Source: Acidipropionibacterium sp. (GTDB lineage: Bacteria; Actinomycetota; Actinomycetes; Propionibacteriales; Propionibacteriaceae). Taken from it: 64,000 bases of DNA. A model generated the notes under the pieces. The model saw nothing but the letters and a program-made list of their open reading frames with translations, had not been told where the DNA came from and did not search any database. Positions within the stretch are counted from its first letter, which is position 1. Every line of letters starts with the position of its first letter. The position numbers and the translations under genes were made by a program. Shown here one piece after another: positions 8,728 to 19,805 of this stretch. The stretch lies in assembly GCA_022647765.1 (NCBI GenBank), contig JALCLH010000001.1, forward strand, positions 124,001 through 188,000, in the 5' to 3' direction.

Positions 8728-9486
8728 ATGGCTGGAATTTTCGAGCGATTCTCGATGATCTTCCGCTCCAAGGCGAACAAGGCCCTGGACAAGGTGGAAG
8801 ACCCGCGCGAGACCCTGGACTACTCGTATCAGAAGCAACTTGAGATGCTGCAGAAGGTGCGCCGCGGCGTCGCAGATGTCGCCACGAGCCGCAAGCGCAT
8901 CGAGCTGCAGGCCAATCAGCTCAATGCGGAGATCGACAAGATGCAGCGCTCCGCCCAGCGCGCCCTCGAGCAGGGGCGCGAGGATCTCGCCCGCGAGGCC
9001 CTCACCCGCAAGGCCGGGCTGCAGACCCAGCTGGACGACCTGCAGGCCCAGCATGCCCAGCTCCAGGCCGAGGAGGAGAAGCTGATCCGCGGCTCGCAGC
9101 GTCTCCAGGCCAGGGTCGACGCCTTCCGCACCAAGAAGGAGACCATCAAGGCCACCTACTCCGCGGCCGAGGCGCAGACCCGGATCAACGAGGCCTTCAC
9201 CGGCCTGTCCGAGGAGATGGGCGACGTCGGCATGGCGATCCAGCGTGCCGAGGACAAGACCCTGGAGCTCCAGGCGCGGGCCGGCGCGGTCGACGAGCTG
9301 ATCGCCTCGGGGGCCATCGACGACCCCACCGATATGCACACCGACGACATCACCCGCGAGCTCGACGCGCTGGCCGCCGATTCCTCGATCGAGGGGGAGC
9401 TGGCCGCGATGAAGGCCCAGCTGTCCGGCGGCTCGGCGGCGCGCCCCGAGCTGGAGCAGGGTGGCGACAAGGAGGACCAGAAATGA
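8728..9486 (+). CDS. pspA: PspA/IM30 family membrane-stress protein
   Basis: Protein of 252 residues, almost entirely coiled coil. It has the amphipathic N-terminal helix and family start (IFERFSMIFRSKANKALDKVEDP) followed by long heptad-rich helices to about residue 190, then an acidic tail. PspA/Vipp1 (ESCRT-III-like) proteins assemble on the inner face of the cytoplasmic membrane to limit damage. It starts the pspA-pspAA-glycerate kinase string, whose genes overlap by 4 nt each. A perfect 16-bp palindrome lies upstream. Confidence 0.9.
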   Translation: MAGIFERFSMIFRSKANKALDKVEDPRETLDYSYQKQLEMLQKVRRGVADVATSRKRIELQANQLNAEIDKMQRSAQRALEQGREDLAREALTRKAGLQTQLDDLQAQHAQLQAEEEKLIRGSQRLQARVDAFRTKKETIKATYSAAEAQTRINEAFTGLSEEMGDVGMAIQRAEDKTLELQARAGAVDELIASGAIDDPTDMHTDDITRELDALAADSSIEGELAAMKAQLSGGSAARPELEQGGDKEDQK

Positions 9487-9773
9487 TCATCCGCATCATG
9501 GGCGAGGGGCAGTGGGAGGTTCCCGACTCCGCCCTGGTCGAGTTCAATGAGATCGACAGGCAGGTCGAGCACGCCGTGACCACCGGTTCTCAGCCGGAGC
9601 TCACGGCCGCCCTGTCCCAGCTGGTGGCCACCGTGCGATCGCGCGGCCGGCAGGTTCCCGACTCCGAGATCACCGATTCCGATCTCATCGTCCCCGACGA
9701 GACCGCAACCGTGGAGGAGGTCTCCGCCCTGCTCGCCGGCAACGGCGTCGGGGACGGTCTGATCCCCGGGTGA
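9483..9773 (+). CDS. PspA-associated PspAA-domain protein
   Basis: Protein of 96 residues beginning MIIRIMGEGQWEVPD, typical of the small PspAA partners encoded next to actinobacterial and archaeal pspA. The ATG overlaps the pspA stop (ATGA), so translation is coupled. It probably modulates or binds PspA; this comes from family context and is not proven. Its own stop overlaps the GTG of the next gene. Confidence 0.8.
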   Translation: MIIRIMGEGQWEVPDSALVEFNEIDRQVEHAVTTGSQPELTAALSQLVATVRSRGRQVPDSEITDSDLIVPDETATVEEVSALLAGNGVGDGLIPG

Positions 9774-10648
9774 GAGTTCTCGTCGCCACCGACTCCTGGC
9801 GCGGGCCCCACGCCGGCGCCGGGCTCGACTCGAAGACCGTGGGCACGGCCCTGGCCAGGGCCTGGGCGGAGCTGGGGGACGAGGTCGCCGTCATCCCGAT
9901 GGGCGCGGCCGGCCAGGGCTTCGGGCGCTGCCTCGAGCAGCTCACCGGCGTCCGGCCGTTGTGCCCCGAGCTGCCGCCGGCCGGCTCGGACCGCTGGTCC
10001 GCCTCCTCGCGACCGCTGGCGGACTATCTGCGGGAGGCGGCGCCGGCAGGGACGCAGGGGCGCGTCCTGGAGATCGCGGCCACACCGTGGCGCGATGGCG
10101 GACGCGGGGCGTGCCCGGCGATCGAGGGGCCGGTCACCCTGGTCACCACCCGCCAGGAATCGGAGCGCCCTCTCACCGGTCTGCGCGGGCTGGTCTCGGT
10201 CGAGGGGCGCGCCGAGGGCATGGACCCGGCCCGGATGCTGAGCCTGGATCAGCAGCTGTGCGACTGGGCCCAGCAGCTCACCGGACGCCCGGATGCCGGC
10301 ACCGCGCCCGGAACCGGTGCGGCCGGCGGGCTGGGACTGCTGGTTTCAGCTCTCGGCGGACAGGTCGCCACCGGCCCGGAGTTCCTGATGGACGCCGCCG
10401 GCGCCGAGACCACCGCGGCGGCCGCCGATCTCATCGTCACCGGCTGCCAGGAGCTCAACATGATGACCCTCGAGGGGGAGGTGGTGAGCGCCGTCACCGA
10501 GCTGGCCGGGCGGGTCGGCGTGCCGGTGATCGCGGTCACCGCGACCAGCTCGGTCTCGGCCCGCGAGCTGCGCGAATCCGGCCTGGAGGCCGCGATGCCC
10601 CTGGGCGCCTCCGATGCCGGGCCGGTCGCCCGCACCTGGCACTGGTAG
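9770..10648 (+). CDS. Glycerate kinase family protein (divergent, short)
   Basis: Protein of 292 residues with the glycerate kinase start MRVLVATDSWRGP and the Gly-rich GTGAAGGLG loop, placing it in the GlxK family. It is about 80 residues shorter than typical 370-380-residue enzymes, and the usual SFKGS-type signature is altered to SWRGP. Activity on glycerate is therefore uncertain. A glycerate kinase homologue beside the HesB gene is the Rv2204c/Rv2205c arrangement. The GTG start overlaps the pspAA stop by 4 nt, which ties it to the membrane-stress genes here. Confidence 0.72.
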   Translation: MRVLVATDSWRGPHAGAGLDSKTVGTALARAWAELGDEVAVIPMGAAGQGFGRCLEQLTGVRPLCPELPPAGSDRWSASSRPLADYLREAAPAGTQGRVLEIAATPWRDGGRGACPAIEGPVTLVTTRQESERPLTGLRGLVSVEGRAEGMDPARMLSLDQQLCDWAQQLTGRPDAGTAPGTGAAGGLGLLVSALGGQVATGPEFLMDAAGAETTAAAADLIVTGCQELNMMTLEGEVVSAVTELAGRVGVPVIAVTATSSVSARELRESGLEAAMPLGASDAGPVARTWHW

Positions 10649-10770
10649 GACGCCCGGAAGATCCACTTCACCGGAAGACCTCCTACACTGGGGGCAGCGT
10701 GACGGGGTCATCGTGCCCCGGCCCGTCCGATCGTCTTCGTTCAGCTTCCTTCTTCATTTGGAGTACCGAT

Positions 10771-11127
10771 ATGACTGACACTCTCAACGAGGCCCCCGCA
10801 GTGGAGGGGATCGTCCTCACCGATGCCGCCGCCGCCAAGGTGCGCACGCTGCTCGACCAGGAGGGCCGCGACGATCTCGCCCTGCGCCTGGCCGTCCAGC
10901 CCGGCGGATGCTCGGGCCTGCGCTACCAGCTGTTCTTCGACGAGCGTCACCTCGAGGGCGATGTCGTGCGCAGCTGGAACGGCGTGGACGTCGTCACCGA
11001 TCGGATGAGCGCGCCCTACCTCACCGGCGCCACCATCGACTTCATGGACACCATCGAGAAGCAGGGGTTCACCATCGACAACCCCAACGCCACCTCGACC
11101 TGCGCCTGCGGAGACTCCTTCCACTGA
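10771..11127 (+). CDS. erpA: ErpA/HesB-type iron-sulfur cluster carrier
   Basis: A-type Fe-S carrier of 118 residues that passes clusters to target enzymes. The three conserved cysteines are present: GGCSGLRY and the C-terminal CACGDSF pair. ATG at 10771 follows GGAG. A TACACT hexamer at 10684-10689 could be its -10. It lies just before the cytochrome oxidase genes; clients could include LipA (1-358) or the Rieske protein, which is inference only. Confidence 0.92.
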   Translation: MTDTLNEAPAVEGIVLTDAAAAKVRTLLDQEGRDDLALRLAVQPGGCSGLRYQLFFDERHLEGDVVRSWNGVDVVTDRMSAPYLTGATIDFMDTIEKQGFTIDNPNATSTCACGDSFH

Positions 11128-11210
11128 CCCTCATCTCCCCGGATCCGGTCCGCCGGATTCCGCTGAGAGCGTCGACCGGCGTCCCCGAGGCCGCCCGATG
11201 AGGATCTTCA

Positions 11211-11253
11211 CCACCCCGTCCGATTTCTTCACCGGACGGGGTGGCTCTTTTTC
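11211..11253 (+). terminator. Rho-independent terminator after erpA
   Basis: Perfect 12-bp stem (CCACCCCGTCCG at 11211-11222 with its complement at 11233-11244), 10-nt loop, then CTCTTTTT. Confidence 0.9.
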
Positions 11254-11328
11254 GCTATTGTTCGCAGCGACGGACACAACGATTTCCTGCGCCGTCAGCG
11301 GCAGGGACATCTCGCGGAAGGGTGAGGC

Positions 11329-12203
11329 GTGAGAGCTCAAGTCGATCGTCGGCGGACCAGGACGTACCGCCATCTCGCGGCCGCCAGTTCCACACTGGCG
11401 CTCGCGGTGCTGTCGGGCTGCAGCTCGCAGACCCAGGGCCAGGCCGCCCGCTTCGGGCTGGTCGACGGCGCCTCCGACCGTGCCGCGCACATGGAGTCGC
11501 TGTGGACCGGGGCGTGGATCGCGGCGCTGGTCATCGGCGTCTTCGTCTGGGGGCTGATCATCTTCGCCGTGGTCCGGTTCCGCCGCCGCTCCACCGATCC
11601 GGAGGTTCCCCGGCAGAGCCGCTACCACCTCCCGCTCGAGGTGCTTTACACCATCGTCCCCTTCCTCATCATCGGGGTGCTGTTCTTCTACACCGTCCGC
11701 ACCCAGGACAAGGTGCTGGCGAAGGATCCCGAACCGCAGCACGTCATCAACGTGGTGGGCCAGAAGTGGTCGTGGACCTTCAACTACATGGAGGCCGACA
11801 ACCCCGAGGCCGGATCGGTGGTCACCCACGAGGCCGGCACGATCGAGAAGATCCCCGACCTGTACCTTCCGGTCAATCAGTCGGTGCGCTTCCATCTGAA
11901 CTCCGCCGACGTCATCCACTCCTTCTGGGTGCCGGCCTTCTACTTCAAGATGGACGTCATCCCCGGTCACCCGAACCAGTTCGACCTCACCCCGACCAGG
12001 GTCGGCGTCTACGACGGCAAGTGCGCGGAGTTCTGCGGCACCTACCACGCCAACATGCTGTTCAAGGTCCATGTGGTCCCGGTCGCCGAGTACAACGCCC
12101 ACCTCCAGCAGCTCAAGGCCGCCGGTCAGACCGGCGAGGTCAAGGCCCCGAAATCCGTGACAGCCATCGCCGGCGCCAGCAGCCAGGAAGGAGGCGAGGG
12201 CAA

Positions 12204-12207
<4 letters not shown>
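11329..12207 (+). CDS. ctaC: Cytochrome c oxidase subunit II
   Basis: CuA-bearing subunit of the aa3 oxidase, 292 residues. It has a lipoprotein signal with lipobox LSGC, two membrane helices (about 55-75 and 100-125) and a cupredoxin domain with the CuA ligands in [12 protein letters not shown], preceded by the first His (VIHSFW). The start is a GTG at 11329. The stop overlaps the ctaD ATG (ATGA). In actinobacteria this oxidase forms a supercomplex with the bc1 complex encoded at 17.0-20.6 kb. Confidence 0.95.
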
Positions 12208-13939
<1,732 letters not shown>

Positions 13940-13943
<4 letters not shown>

Positions 13944-14335
13944 AGGTCGAACGATGGGTCTTCGGCGGTCTGGCGATCTTCCTGGTCGTCATGACGCCGA
14001 TCTACTGGTTCTCCGCCCACGAGATCGCCGGCGCCTTCGTGCTGGGACTGGCCGGCCTGATGGCCATCATGATCTCCGGCTATGTGTTCGCGGTCGGCCG
14101 GCGCATCGACGCCCGCCCCGAGGACGACAAGGAAGCCGAGGTCGTCGACGGCGCCGGCTCCCTCGGATTCTTCCCCCCGCAGAGCATCTGGCCGTTCTGG
14201 ACCGCGCTCACCGCGGCGATCATCTGCCTCGGGCCGCCCTTCGGCTGGTGGATATCGGTGCTGGGCATCGCAATGGGGATCTGGTCGGTGTCAGGCTGGG
14301 CCTACCAGTACTACAGAGGCGACTACGCGCACTGA
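13940..14335 (+). CDS. ctaF: Cytochrome c oxidase subunit IV (actinobacterial CtaF)
   Basis: Accessory oxidase subunit of 131 residues with four hydrophobic helices and the characteristic [14 protein letters not shown] segment in the middle. Its ATG overlaps the ctaD stop. It is the last gene of the ctaC-D-F operon; a large palindrome follows 34 bp after its stop. Confidence 0.92.
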
Positions 14336-14368
14336 GCTTGTCGAGGCAGGGGGACGACGCTTCCGGGA

Positions 14369-14434
14369 CGAATGCAGGGAAACTTGGCGAATGCAGGTTA
14401 ATTCCACTGCATTCGCCAGGTTTCCCTGCATTCG
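14369..14434. repeat. Long palindrome (28-bp arms) between ctaF and a convergent gene
   Basis: Arms 14369-14396 and 14407-14434 are complementary except for one position that would be a G-U pair in RNA; the loop is 10 nt. Each arm carries CGAATGCAG-type sequence twice, so the motif occurs four times. It sits between two convergent stops and may act as a two-way terminator, although there is no T run. Its internally repetitive form resembles REP-type mobile palindromes. Confidence 0.85.
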
Positions 14435-14447
14435 CCGATTTGGCGGA

Positions 14448-15116
14448 TCAGGCTAGAGCCTCGTTGATCGGGGTGTCGCCGTCGGTGAAGCGGATGAAGC
14501 GGCGGGTCGTCGTCTCCGGGTGATCCAGGCAGGCGACGATGACCTTCGCCACCGCCTGGCGCGAGGTCGGCGTCTCCGGATGGGCGGAGGTGCCATCGGG
14601 CAGCACCGCGATGCCGCCGACCGGCTCCAGGGTCAGCGTGCTGGGCCCCAGGATCGTCCAGTCGATATTGGAGGCCATCGTGTACCGGTCGGCCGCCGCC
14701 TTGGCGTCCGCATAGGCGAAGAAGCCCAGCGCCGGGTCGACGCCGTGATCGGGGCTGCCGGCCCACGACACCAGGATGAACCGCGGCCCGGCCTGCGAGC
14801 GTGCGATGGCGTCGACCACCGCCTGGCAGCCGTCGCGATCGATCGCATAGGTCTGGGCCGCACCGTCGCGACCGCCGTTGCCGGCCGACCAGACCACGGC
14901 GTCGACGCCGGACACCAGATCGTCCAGCTCCCGCGGCGTCATGGAGGTGACATCGGCCACCAGCGGCTCGGCACCCGCCTGCCGGATGCTCTCGGTCTGC
15001 TCGGGGCGCCGGATCACCGACACCAGGTGACGGTCGGAACCGGCCAGCTCGGCGGCCAGCAGCAGAGCGACCTTCCCGTGGCCGCCGATGACGAGGATTC
15101 GAGATGAAGTACTCAT
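14448..15116 (-). CDS. NAD(P)-binding atypical short-chain dehydrogenase
   Basis: Protein of 222 residues with an N-terminal Rossmann loop (ILVIGGHGKVALLLAAELAG). The rest resembles the atypical SDR family of NAD(P)H-binding oxidoreductases (YwnB-like): SAGNGG, FILVSWAGS, and the YADAKAAADRY segment with Tyr and Lys. The substrate is unknown. The ATG at 15116 has a TAGGGT hexamer ending 7 nt upstream and no Shine-Dalgarno, suggesting a leaderless mRNA. It is convergent with ctaF. Confidence 0.82.
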   Translation of the reverse strand: MSTSSRILVIGGHGKVALLLAAELAGSDRHLVSVIRRPEQTESIRQAGAEPLVADVTSMTPRELDDLVSGVDAVVWSAGNGGRDGAAQTYAIDRDGCQAVVDAIARSQAGPRFILVSWAGSPDHGVDPALGFFAYADAKAAADRYTMASNIDWTILGPSTLTLEPVGGIAVLPDGTSAHPETPTSRQAVAKVIVACLDHPETTTRRFIRFTDGDTPINEALA

Positions 15117-15123
15117 GGGTTCC

Positions 15124-15129
15124 ACCCTA
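15124..15129 (-). promoter_or_regulatory. Candidate -10 (TAGGGT), leaderless
   Basis: Spaced 7 nt from the ATG at 15116 of the short-chain dehydrogenase. Confidence 0.4.
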
Positions 15130-15147
15130 CGAGCACCACCCACAAGT

Positions 15148-16608
15148 TCAGCTCCAGGAGCTGGAGAGCGGACGCCCCTCCTCATAGCCCGAGGGGGACT
15201 GCACCCCCACCACGGCCTTCTCGTGGAACTCGGTGAGGTTCGCCGCCCCGGCATAGGTGCAGGAGGACCGCAGCCCGGAGGTGATGAAGTCCAGCAGATC
15301 CTCAACTCCGGGGCGATCGGGGTCCAGGTACATCCGCGAGTGCGAGATGCCCTCCTCGAACAGCGCCGCCCGGGCCCGCTCGAAGGCGCTGCGCTGGCGG
15401 GTGCGGTGGCGCACCGCCCGCGCCGAGGCCATCCCGAAGGACTCCTTGTACCGGCGTCCCTCGTGGTCGGTGAGCATCTCGCCGGTGGACTCGTGGGTGC
15501 CGGCGAACCAGGACCCGATCATCACTGAACCGGACCCCGCCGCCAGCGCCAGGGCGACATCCCGCGGGTACCGGACGCCGCCGTCGGCCCACACCGAGCC
15601 GCCCGCCTCGACGGCGGCCTCGGCGCACTCCAGCACCGCGCTGAACTGGGGGCGTCCCACCCCGGTCTGCATCCTGGTGGTGCACATCGCGCCGGGGCCG
15701 ACGCCCACCTTGACGATGTCGGCGCCGGCGTCCAGCAGGTCCAGGGTGCCCCGCCTGGTGACGATATTGCCGGCCACGATCGGCACCCGGCGTCCGGTCG
15801 CCTGTGCGAACTCGGAGCGCACCCGGTCGGCGATCCGGATGGCCTTGATCATCTGGTCCTGGTGGCCGTGGGCGGTGTCCATCACCAGCACGTCCGAACC
15901 GGCGTCCAGAGCCCCCTGGGCGCGCCCGGCGACATCGCCGTTGATGCCGACCGCGGTGCCCACCATGAGATGCCCGGAGGGGTCGACGGCCGGCTGGTAG
16001 ATCTCGCTGCGCAGCGCCCCGCGGGAGGTCATGATGCCGACCAGGCGGCCGTCCCCGTCCACCGCGACGGCGACCTTCTGGTGATGGGCCGACAGGGTGG
16101 AGAAGACGTCATCGGCGGACAGATCGGGGCTCACCACGGTGAGGTCGGTGCTCATCACCTCGTGCACCTGGGCGAACCGGTCGACCCCCTCGGCCTCGCT
16201 GGGGGAGACCAGGCCGACCGGCCGGTCGTCGTCGAGCACGATGACGACGCCGTGGGCGCGCTTCTGCACCAGGCTCATCGCCTCGCCGAGGGTGGTCGTG
16301 GGATCGACCTTGACCGGGGTGTCGAAGCGGGTGTCGGCGGCCTTGATACGGCCGATGGACTGGGCGACGAAGGGTGCCGGGATGTCCTGGGGGAGGATCG
16401 CGATGCCGCCGCGGCGGGCCACCGTCTCGGCCATCCGGCGCCCGGAGATCGCGGTCATATTGGCCACCACGATCGGTGTCGGCGTGTGCAGCGCGTCGGT
16501 GGAGGTGAGATCCACATTCATCCTGGACCCCACCGAGGACCGGTTGGGGGCCATGAAGACGTCGTTGTACGTCAGATCGTAGGTCGGCTGCTCATTGAGG
16601 AAACGCAC
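15148..16608 (-). CDS. guaB1: GuaB1 family IMP dehydrogenase-related protein (GMP reductase)
   Basis: Protein of 486 residues with an IMPDH-like barrel interrupted by two CBS repeats (about 95-205). It shows DTAHGHQ, the phosphate-binding VGVGPGAMCTTRM loop with the catalytic Cys, and WADGGVRYPRDVALALAAG. The sequence matches GuaB1, the actinobacterial paralogue shown in mycobacteria to be a GMP reductase in purine salvage. It starts at a GTG (16608) encoding VRFLNEQPTYDLTYNDV, where homology begins. The upstream open frame has no recognisable homology. It is divergent from the alkyltransferase-like gene. Confidence 0.9.
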   Translation of the reverse strand: MRFLNEQPTYDLTYNDVFMAPNRSSVGSRMNVDLTSTDALHTPTPIVVANMTAISGRRMAETVARRGGIAILPQDIPAPFVAQSIGRIKAADTRFDTPVKVDPTTTLGEAMSLVQKRAHGVVIVLDDDRPVGLVSPSEAEGVDRFAQVHEVMSTDLTVVSPDLSADDVFSTLSAHHQKVAVAVDGDGRLVGIMTSRGALRSEIYQPAVDPSGHLMVGTAVGINGDVAGRAQGALDAGSDVLVMDTAHGHQDQMIKAIRIADRVRSEFAQATGRRVPIVAGNIVTRRGTLDLLDAGADIVKVGVGPGAMCTTRMQTGVGRPQFSAVLECAEAAVEAGGSVWADGGVRYPRDVALALAAGSGSVMIGSWFAGTHESTGEMLTDHEGRRYKESFGMASARAVRHRTRQRSAFERARAALFEEGISHSRMYLDPDRPGVEDLLDFITSGLRSSCTYAGAANLTEFHEKAVVGVQSPSGYEEGRPLSSSWS

Positions 16609-16674
16609 GTGCTTGATTCTCTCATGGCCGGCAACCCCGTGAGCACTCCATCCCGCCGAGGGCAGAATGGCGGC

Positions 16675-17043
16675 ATGGAGCCCGATCGCGTCGCAGAGGC
16701 AGTCGTCGCCCAGACCGTCGACCGGGTGCTGCTCGCCGCCGATCTGGTGCCTGCGGGCCGGGTGGTGAGCTACGGGGACATCGCGGAGCTGGTGGGCACC
16801 TCCGCCCGCCGGGTCGGGCGGATCATGGCCGAGCACGGCCACGACGTCTGCTGGTGGCGGGTGGTCAACGCCTCCGGAGACCTTCCCGCCGGGCTGCGGG
16901 CATCGGCTCGCCGGCAGTGGGAGGCCGAGGGGACGCCGGTGAAGGCATCCGGTGCCGGCTGCCGGATCGGCGCCTGCCGGGCCGATCCGATGGCCTGGGC
17001 GGCCGCCTACTGCCGGGAGTCTCGGGACCCGACCTCCCCCTGA
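16675..17043 (+). CDS. Alkyltransferase-like (ATL) DNA-binding protein
   Basis: Protein of 122 residues with the C-terminal MGMT fold: VVSYGDIAELVGTSARRVG is the helix-turn-helix. The position of the alkyl-accepting Cys (PCHRV in MGMT) reads CWWRVVNASG, so Trp replaces the catalytic Cys. ATL proteins bind O6-alkylguanine and flag it for nucleotide excision repair rather than repairing it. A CAGAAT hexamer ends 6 nt before the ATG, suggesting a leaderless transcript. Its last 37 bp overlap the 3' end of qcrB on the other strand. Confidence 0.85.
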   Translation: MEPDRVAEAVVAQTVDRVLLAADLVPAGRVVSYGDIAELVGTSARRVGRIMAEHGHDVCWWRVVNASGDLPAGLRASARRQWEAEGTPVKASGAGCRIGACRADPMAWAAAYCRESRDPTSP

Positions 17044-18720
17044 TCGCCGGAGCCGGCGTCGATCTGCGGGTGGCTCTCGGCGTCCTCGATCCGGATCTGG
17101 CCGGAGGTGGGCCTGGGGAAGTTCGCCCCGAGGAACCAGCGCGACAGCCGGGCCCGCCGCGCCGAGATGCCGCCCTTGACAGGCACCCCCTCGTCGCCGG
17201 TGGTGGTGGCCTCCAGCACCGGGTACTCGCGGTACTGGGTGAGTGCGTAGGCCTCGTCCCGGCCGATCGGGGCGTGCGACTCCCCGAATCCGCCGTCGGG
17301 GGCCCGGACGATCTCGCCGGAGGGGGAGCCGTGCTCCAGGCGCTCGGCGTCGGCCCGCTGCAGGCTGATGCACACCCGCTTGGTGATGTGATAGGCGATC
17401 ACCGGGGCGACGAAGACCGCGACCCGCAGGACGTAGGTCACCGCGTTGAGGTCGACGTGGAAGTGGGTGGCGATGATGTCATTGCCGCCGGCCAGCCAGA
17501 ACATCGCGTAGCCGGTCATCGCGGCCACCCCCAGGGCGGTGCGGGTCGGCACATTGCGCGGCCGGTCCAGGATGTTGTGGTACGAGTCGTCGGCGGTGAT
17601 CCAGCGCTCCACGAAGGGCCAGGCGACCAGCGCCGTCATCAGCAGCCCCATCAGCATGACGGCGGGGATGAAGATGTTCCAGGACCAGGTGGTGTGGCCG
17701 ATGTGCCACTCCCAGTTCGGCATGATGCGCACGGCGCCCTCGAGCCAGCCCATGTACCAGTCCGGCTGGGAGCCGGCGGTCACCTGGGAGGGGTTGTAGG
17801 GGCCGTACTTCCACACCGGGTTGATCTGCATGAAGGTCGCCATCAGGGTGATGACGCCGAAGACCACGAAGAAGAAGCCGCCGGCCTTGGCCATGTACAC
17901 CGGGAACATCGGGTAGCCGACGACATTGTTCTCGGTGTGGCCGGGGCCCGGGTACTGGGTGTGCTTGTGGTAGACGACCAGCGAGATGTGGGCGACGATC
18001 AGGCCGAGCAGGATGGCCGGCACCAGCAGGATGTGGACCATGTACAGCCGGGGGACGATCGCGGTGCCGGGGAACTCGCCGTTGAAGATGAAGAACTCCA
18101 GCCAGGTGCCGACCAGCGGGATGGCCCGGATCAGGCCGTCGACGAACCGCAGCCCGGTGCCCGACAGCAGATCGTCGGGCAGCGAGTAGCCGGCGAAGCC
18201 CTCGACCATGGCGAGCATGAACAGGCCGACGCCGATCAGCCAGTTGACCTCGCGCGGCTTGCGGAAGGCGCCGGTGAAGAAGACCCGCAGCATGTGCACC
18301 ATGGCGGCCGGCCACGAACAGGATGGCGGCCCAGTGGTGGATCTGGCGGACCAGCAGTCCGCCGCGGACGTCGAAGCTGATGTCGAGGGTGGAGGCGAAG
18401 GCCTCCGACATCGGGACGCCCTTGAGCAGCTGGTAGGAGCCCTGGTAGTCGATCTCGGCCATCGAGGGCTTGAACCACAGGGTGAGGAAGACGCCGGTGA
18501 CCAGCAGCACGATGAAGGAGTAGAGCGCGATCTCACCGAGCAGGAAGGACCAGTGGTCGGGGAAGACCTTGCGGATGCCGGACTTGCCGAGCCTGGCCAG
18601 TCCGAGGCGGTCGTCGGCCCAGCCGAGGACGCCGGTGACCGGGCCCTTCGGCGTCTCCGGTTCGGGGGTCCTGGGCTCGACGGCGGGTGAGGAGTCGGCG
18701 GTGCCGGTTGGCCTGGCCAT
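17007..18720 (-). CDS. qcrB: Cytochrome bc1 subunit QcrB (frameshifted once)
   Basis: Cytochrome b of the menaquinol:cytochrome c reductase, with haem-binding His residues (QIHHWAA) and the C-terminal extension typical of actinobacteria. Two frames must be joined at the GGCCGGCC tract at 18306-18313. The first frame reads [11 protein letters not shown] and the second resumes [15 protein letters not shown]. One extra base explains it (1,714 nt = 570 codons plus stop plus 1). The expected sequence would be [14 protein letters not shown]. Because bc1 feeds the aa3 oxidase, I favour a sequencing error over a true pseudogene. The ATG overlaps the qcrA stop by 1 nt (TGATG). Confidence 0.9.
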
Positions 18721-19805
18721 CAGTTGTCACCCTTCTTGAAATCGTGACGCGAGTCGCGCTCGAAGTAGCTCGGCCCGACCGGGACGGTGAAGTCGCTGCG
18801 GGCGACGAGATAGCCCTCGGAGTCGACGGTGATCGGCAGCTGGGGCAGCGCCCGGGCGGCCGGCCCGAAGACCACGACGCCGGAATCGCCCAGGTCGAAG
18901 GTCGACTGGTGGCAGGGGCACAGCAGGTGATGGGTCTGCTGCTCCCACAGCGAGATCGGGCATCCCACATGGGTGCAGATCTTGGAGTAGGAGAGGATGC
19001 CGCCGACCTGCCAGTCCCTGCGGGAGTCGGGGATCTTGATCGAGGCGGGGTCCATCCGGACGATGATGATCGACGCCTTGGCCCGCTCGGTCTGCTGCTC
19101 GGCTCCGTGGTACTTCTTGAGATTCTCGGGCTGGGCGTTGACCAGCTCGCCGATCTGCATCTCGGCGGCCTTCACCGGGGTGAAGGTGACGTCGTTGACC
19201 AGCCGGACGCCCTCGGCCCAGATGGTGCGCTCGATGGTCTCGGCGCGTACCTTCGAGGTCGGCTTGGGTCCCAGGTCGGCGAGGGTGACCAGGGCCGGCA
19301 GGGCCAGTGCGCCGAGCGCGCTGCCCAGGGCGAGGCCGACCATCTTGCGGCGTCCCAGCCTCGAGTCGGCGGCGCCGGCCCGCCAGGCCGCGCCCATCTC
19401 CCGGCGGTCCTGCGCCGAGGAGGCCACCGGATGGCGCTCCTCGACCACCTCGCGGTCCTCCATGATCTGCTTGGCCCAGTGGATCGAGGCCAGCCCGATC
19501 AGCAGGATCGCCAGCCCGGCGGTGCCGCCCAGGGCCAGGTTCATCGCGCTGGTGTGCAGCGGGCCGATCCTGACCGCGGCGTCCCGGGGGATCGCGAAGT
19601 AGCAGACCACGAAGGCGACCGCCAGGATCGGGGCCAGCCCGTACATCGTGACGATCTGCCGGTAGACCCGGCGTCCGGCATCCGGGTCGGCATCGCTGAA
19701 CCGCTCGACGTAGGGCTCCAGGCCCGGGTCGGGCACCGGTTGGTCCTGATCCGGTGTCCTGTCCTCCGGCGTCCTGTCGGACGGCGTCATCTCGTTGTTG
19801 CTCAT
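18720..19805 (-). CDS. qcrA: Rieske iron-sulfur subunit QcrA
   Basis: Protein of 361 residues with a long N-terminal region holding three membrane helices (an actinobacterial trait) and a C-terminal Rieske domain. The 2Fe-2S ligands are in CTHVGCPIS and CPCHQSTF. I chose the ATG at 19805 (MSNNEM), which overlaps the qcrC stop by 4 nt. An upstream in-frame extension reads into qcrC and is unlikely. Confidence 0.95.
   Translation of the reverse strand: MSNNEMTPSDRTPEDRTPDQDQPVPDPGLEPYVERFSDADPDAGRRVYRQIVTMYGLAPILAVAFVVCYFAIPRDAAVRIGPLHTSAMNLALGGTAGLAILLIGLASIHWAKQIMEDREVVEERHPVASSAQDRREMGAAWRAGAADSRLGRRKMVGLALGSALGALALPALVTLADLGPKPTSKVRAETIERTIWAEGVRLVNDVTFTPVKAAEMQIGELVNAQPENLKKYHGAEQQTERAKASIIIVRMDPASIKIPDSRRDWQVGGILSYSKICTHVGCPISLWEQQTHHLLCPCHQSTFDLGDSGVVVFGPAARALPQLPITVDSEGYLVARSDFTVPVGPSYFERDSRHDFKKGDN

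Noticed and set aside
15148..17373. N-terminal extension of guaB1 to position 17373
   Set aside because: The extra residues are antisense to the alkyltransferase-like and qcrB genes and have no homology; homology begins at the GTG at 16608.
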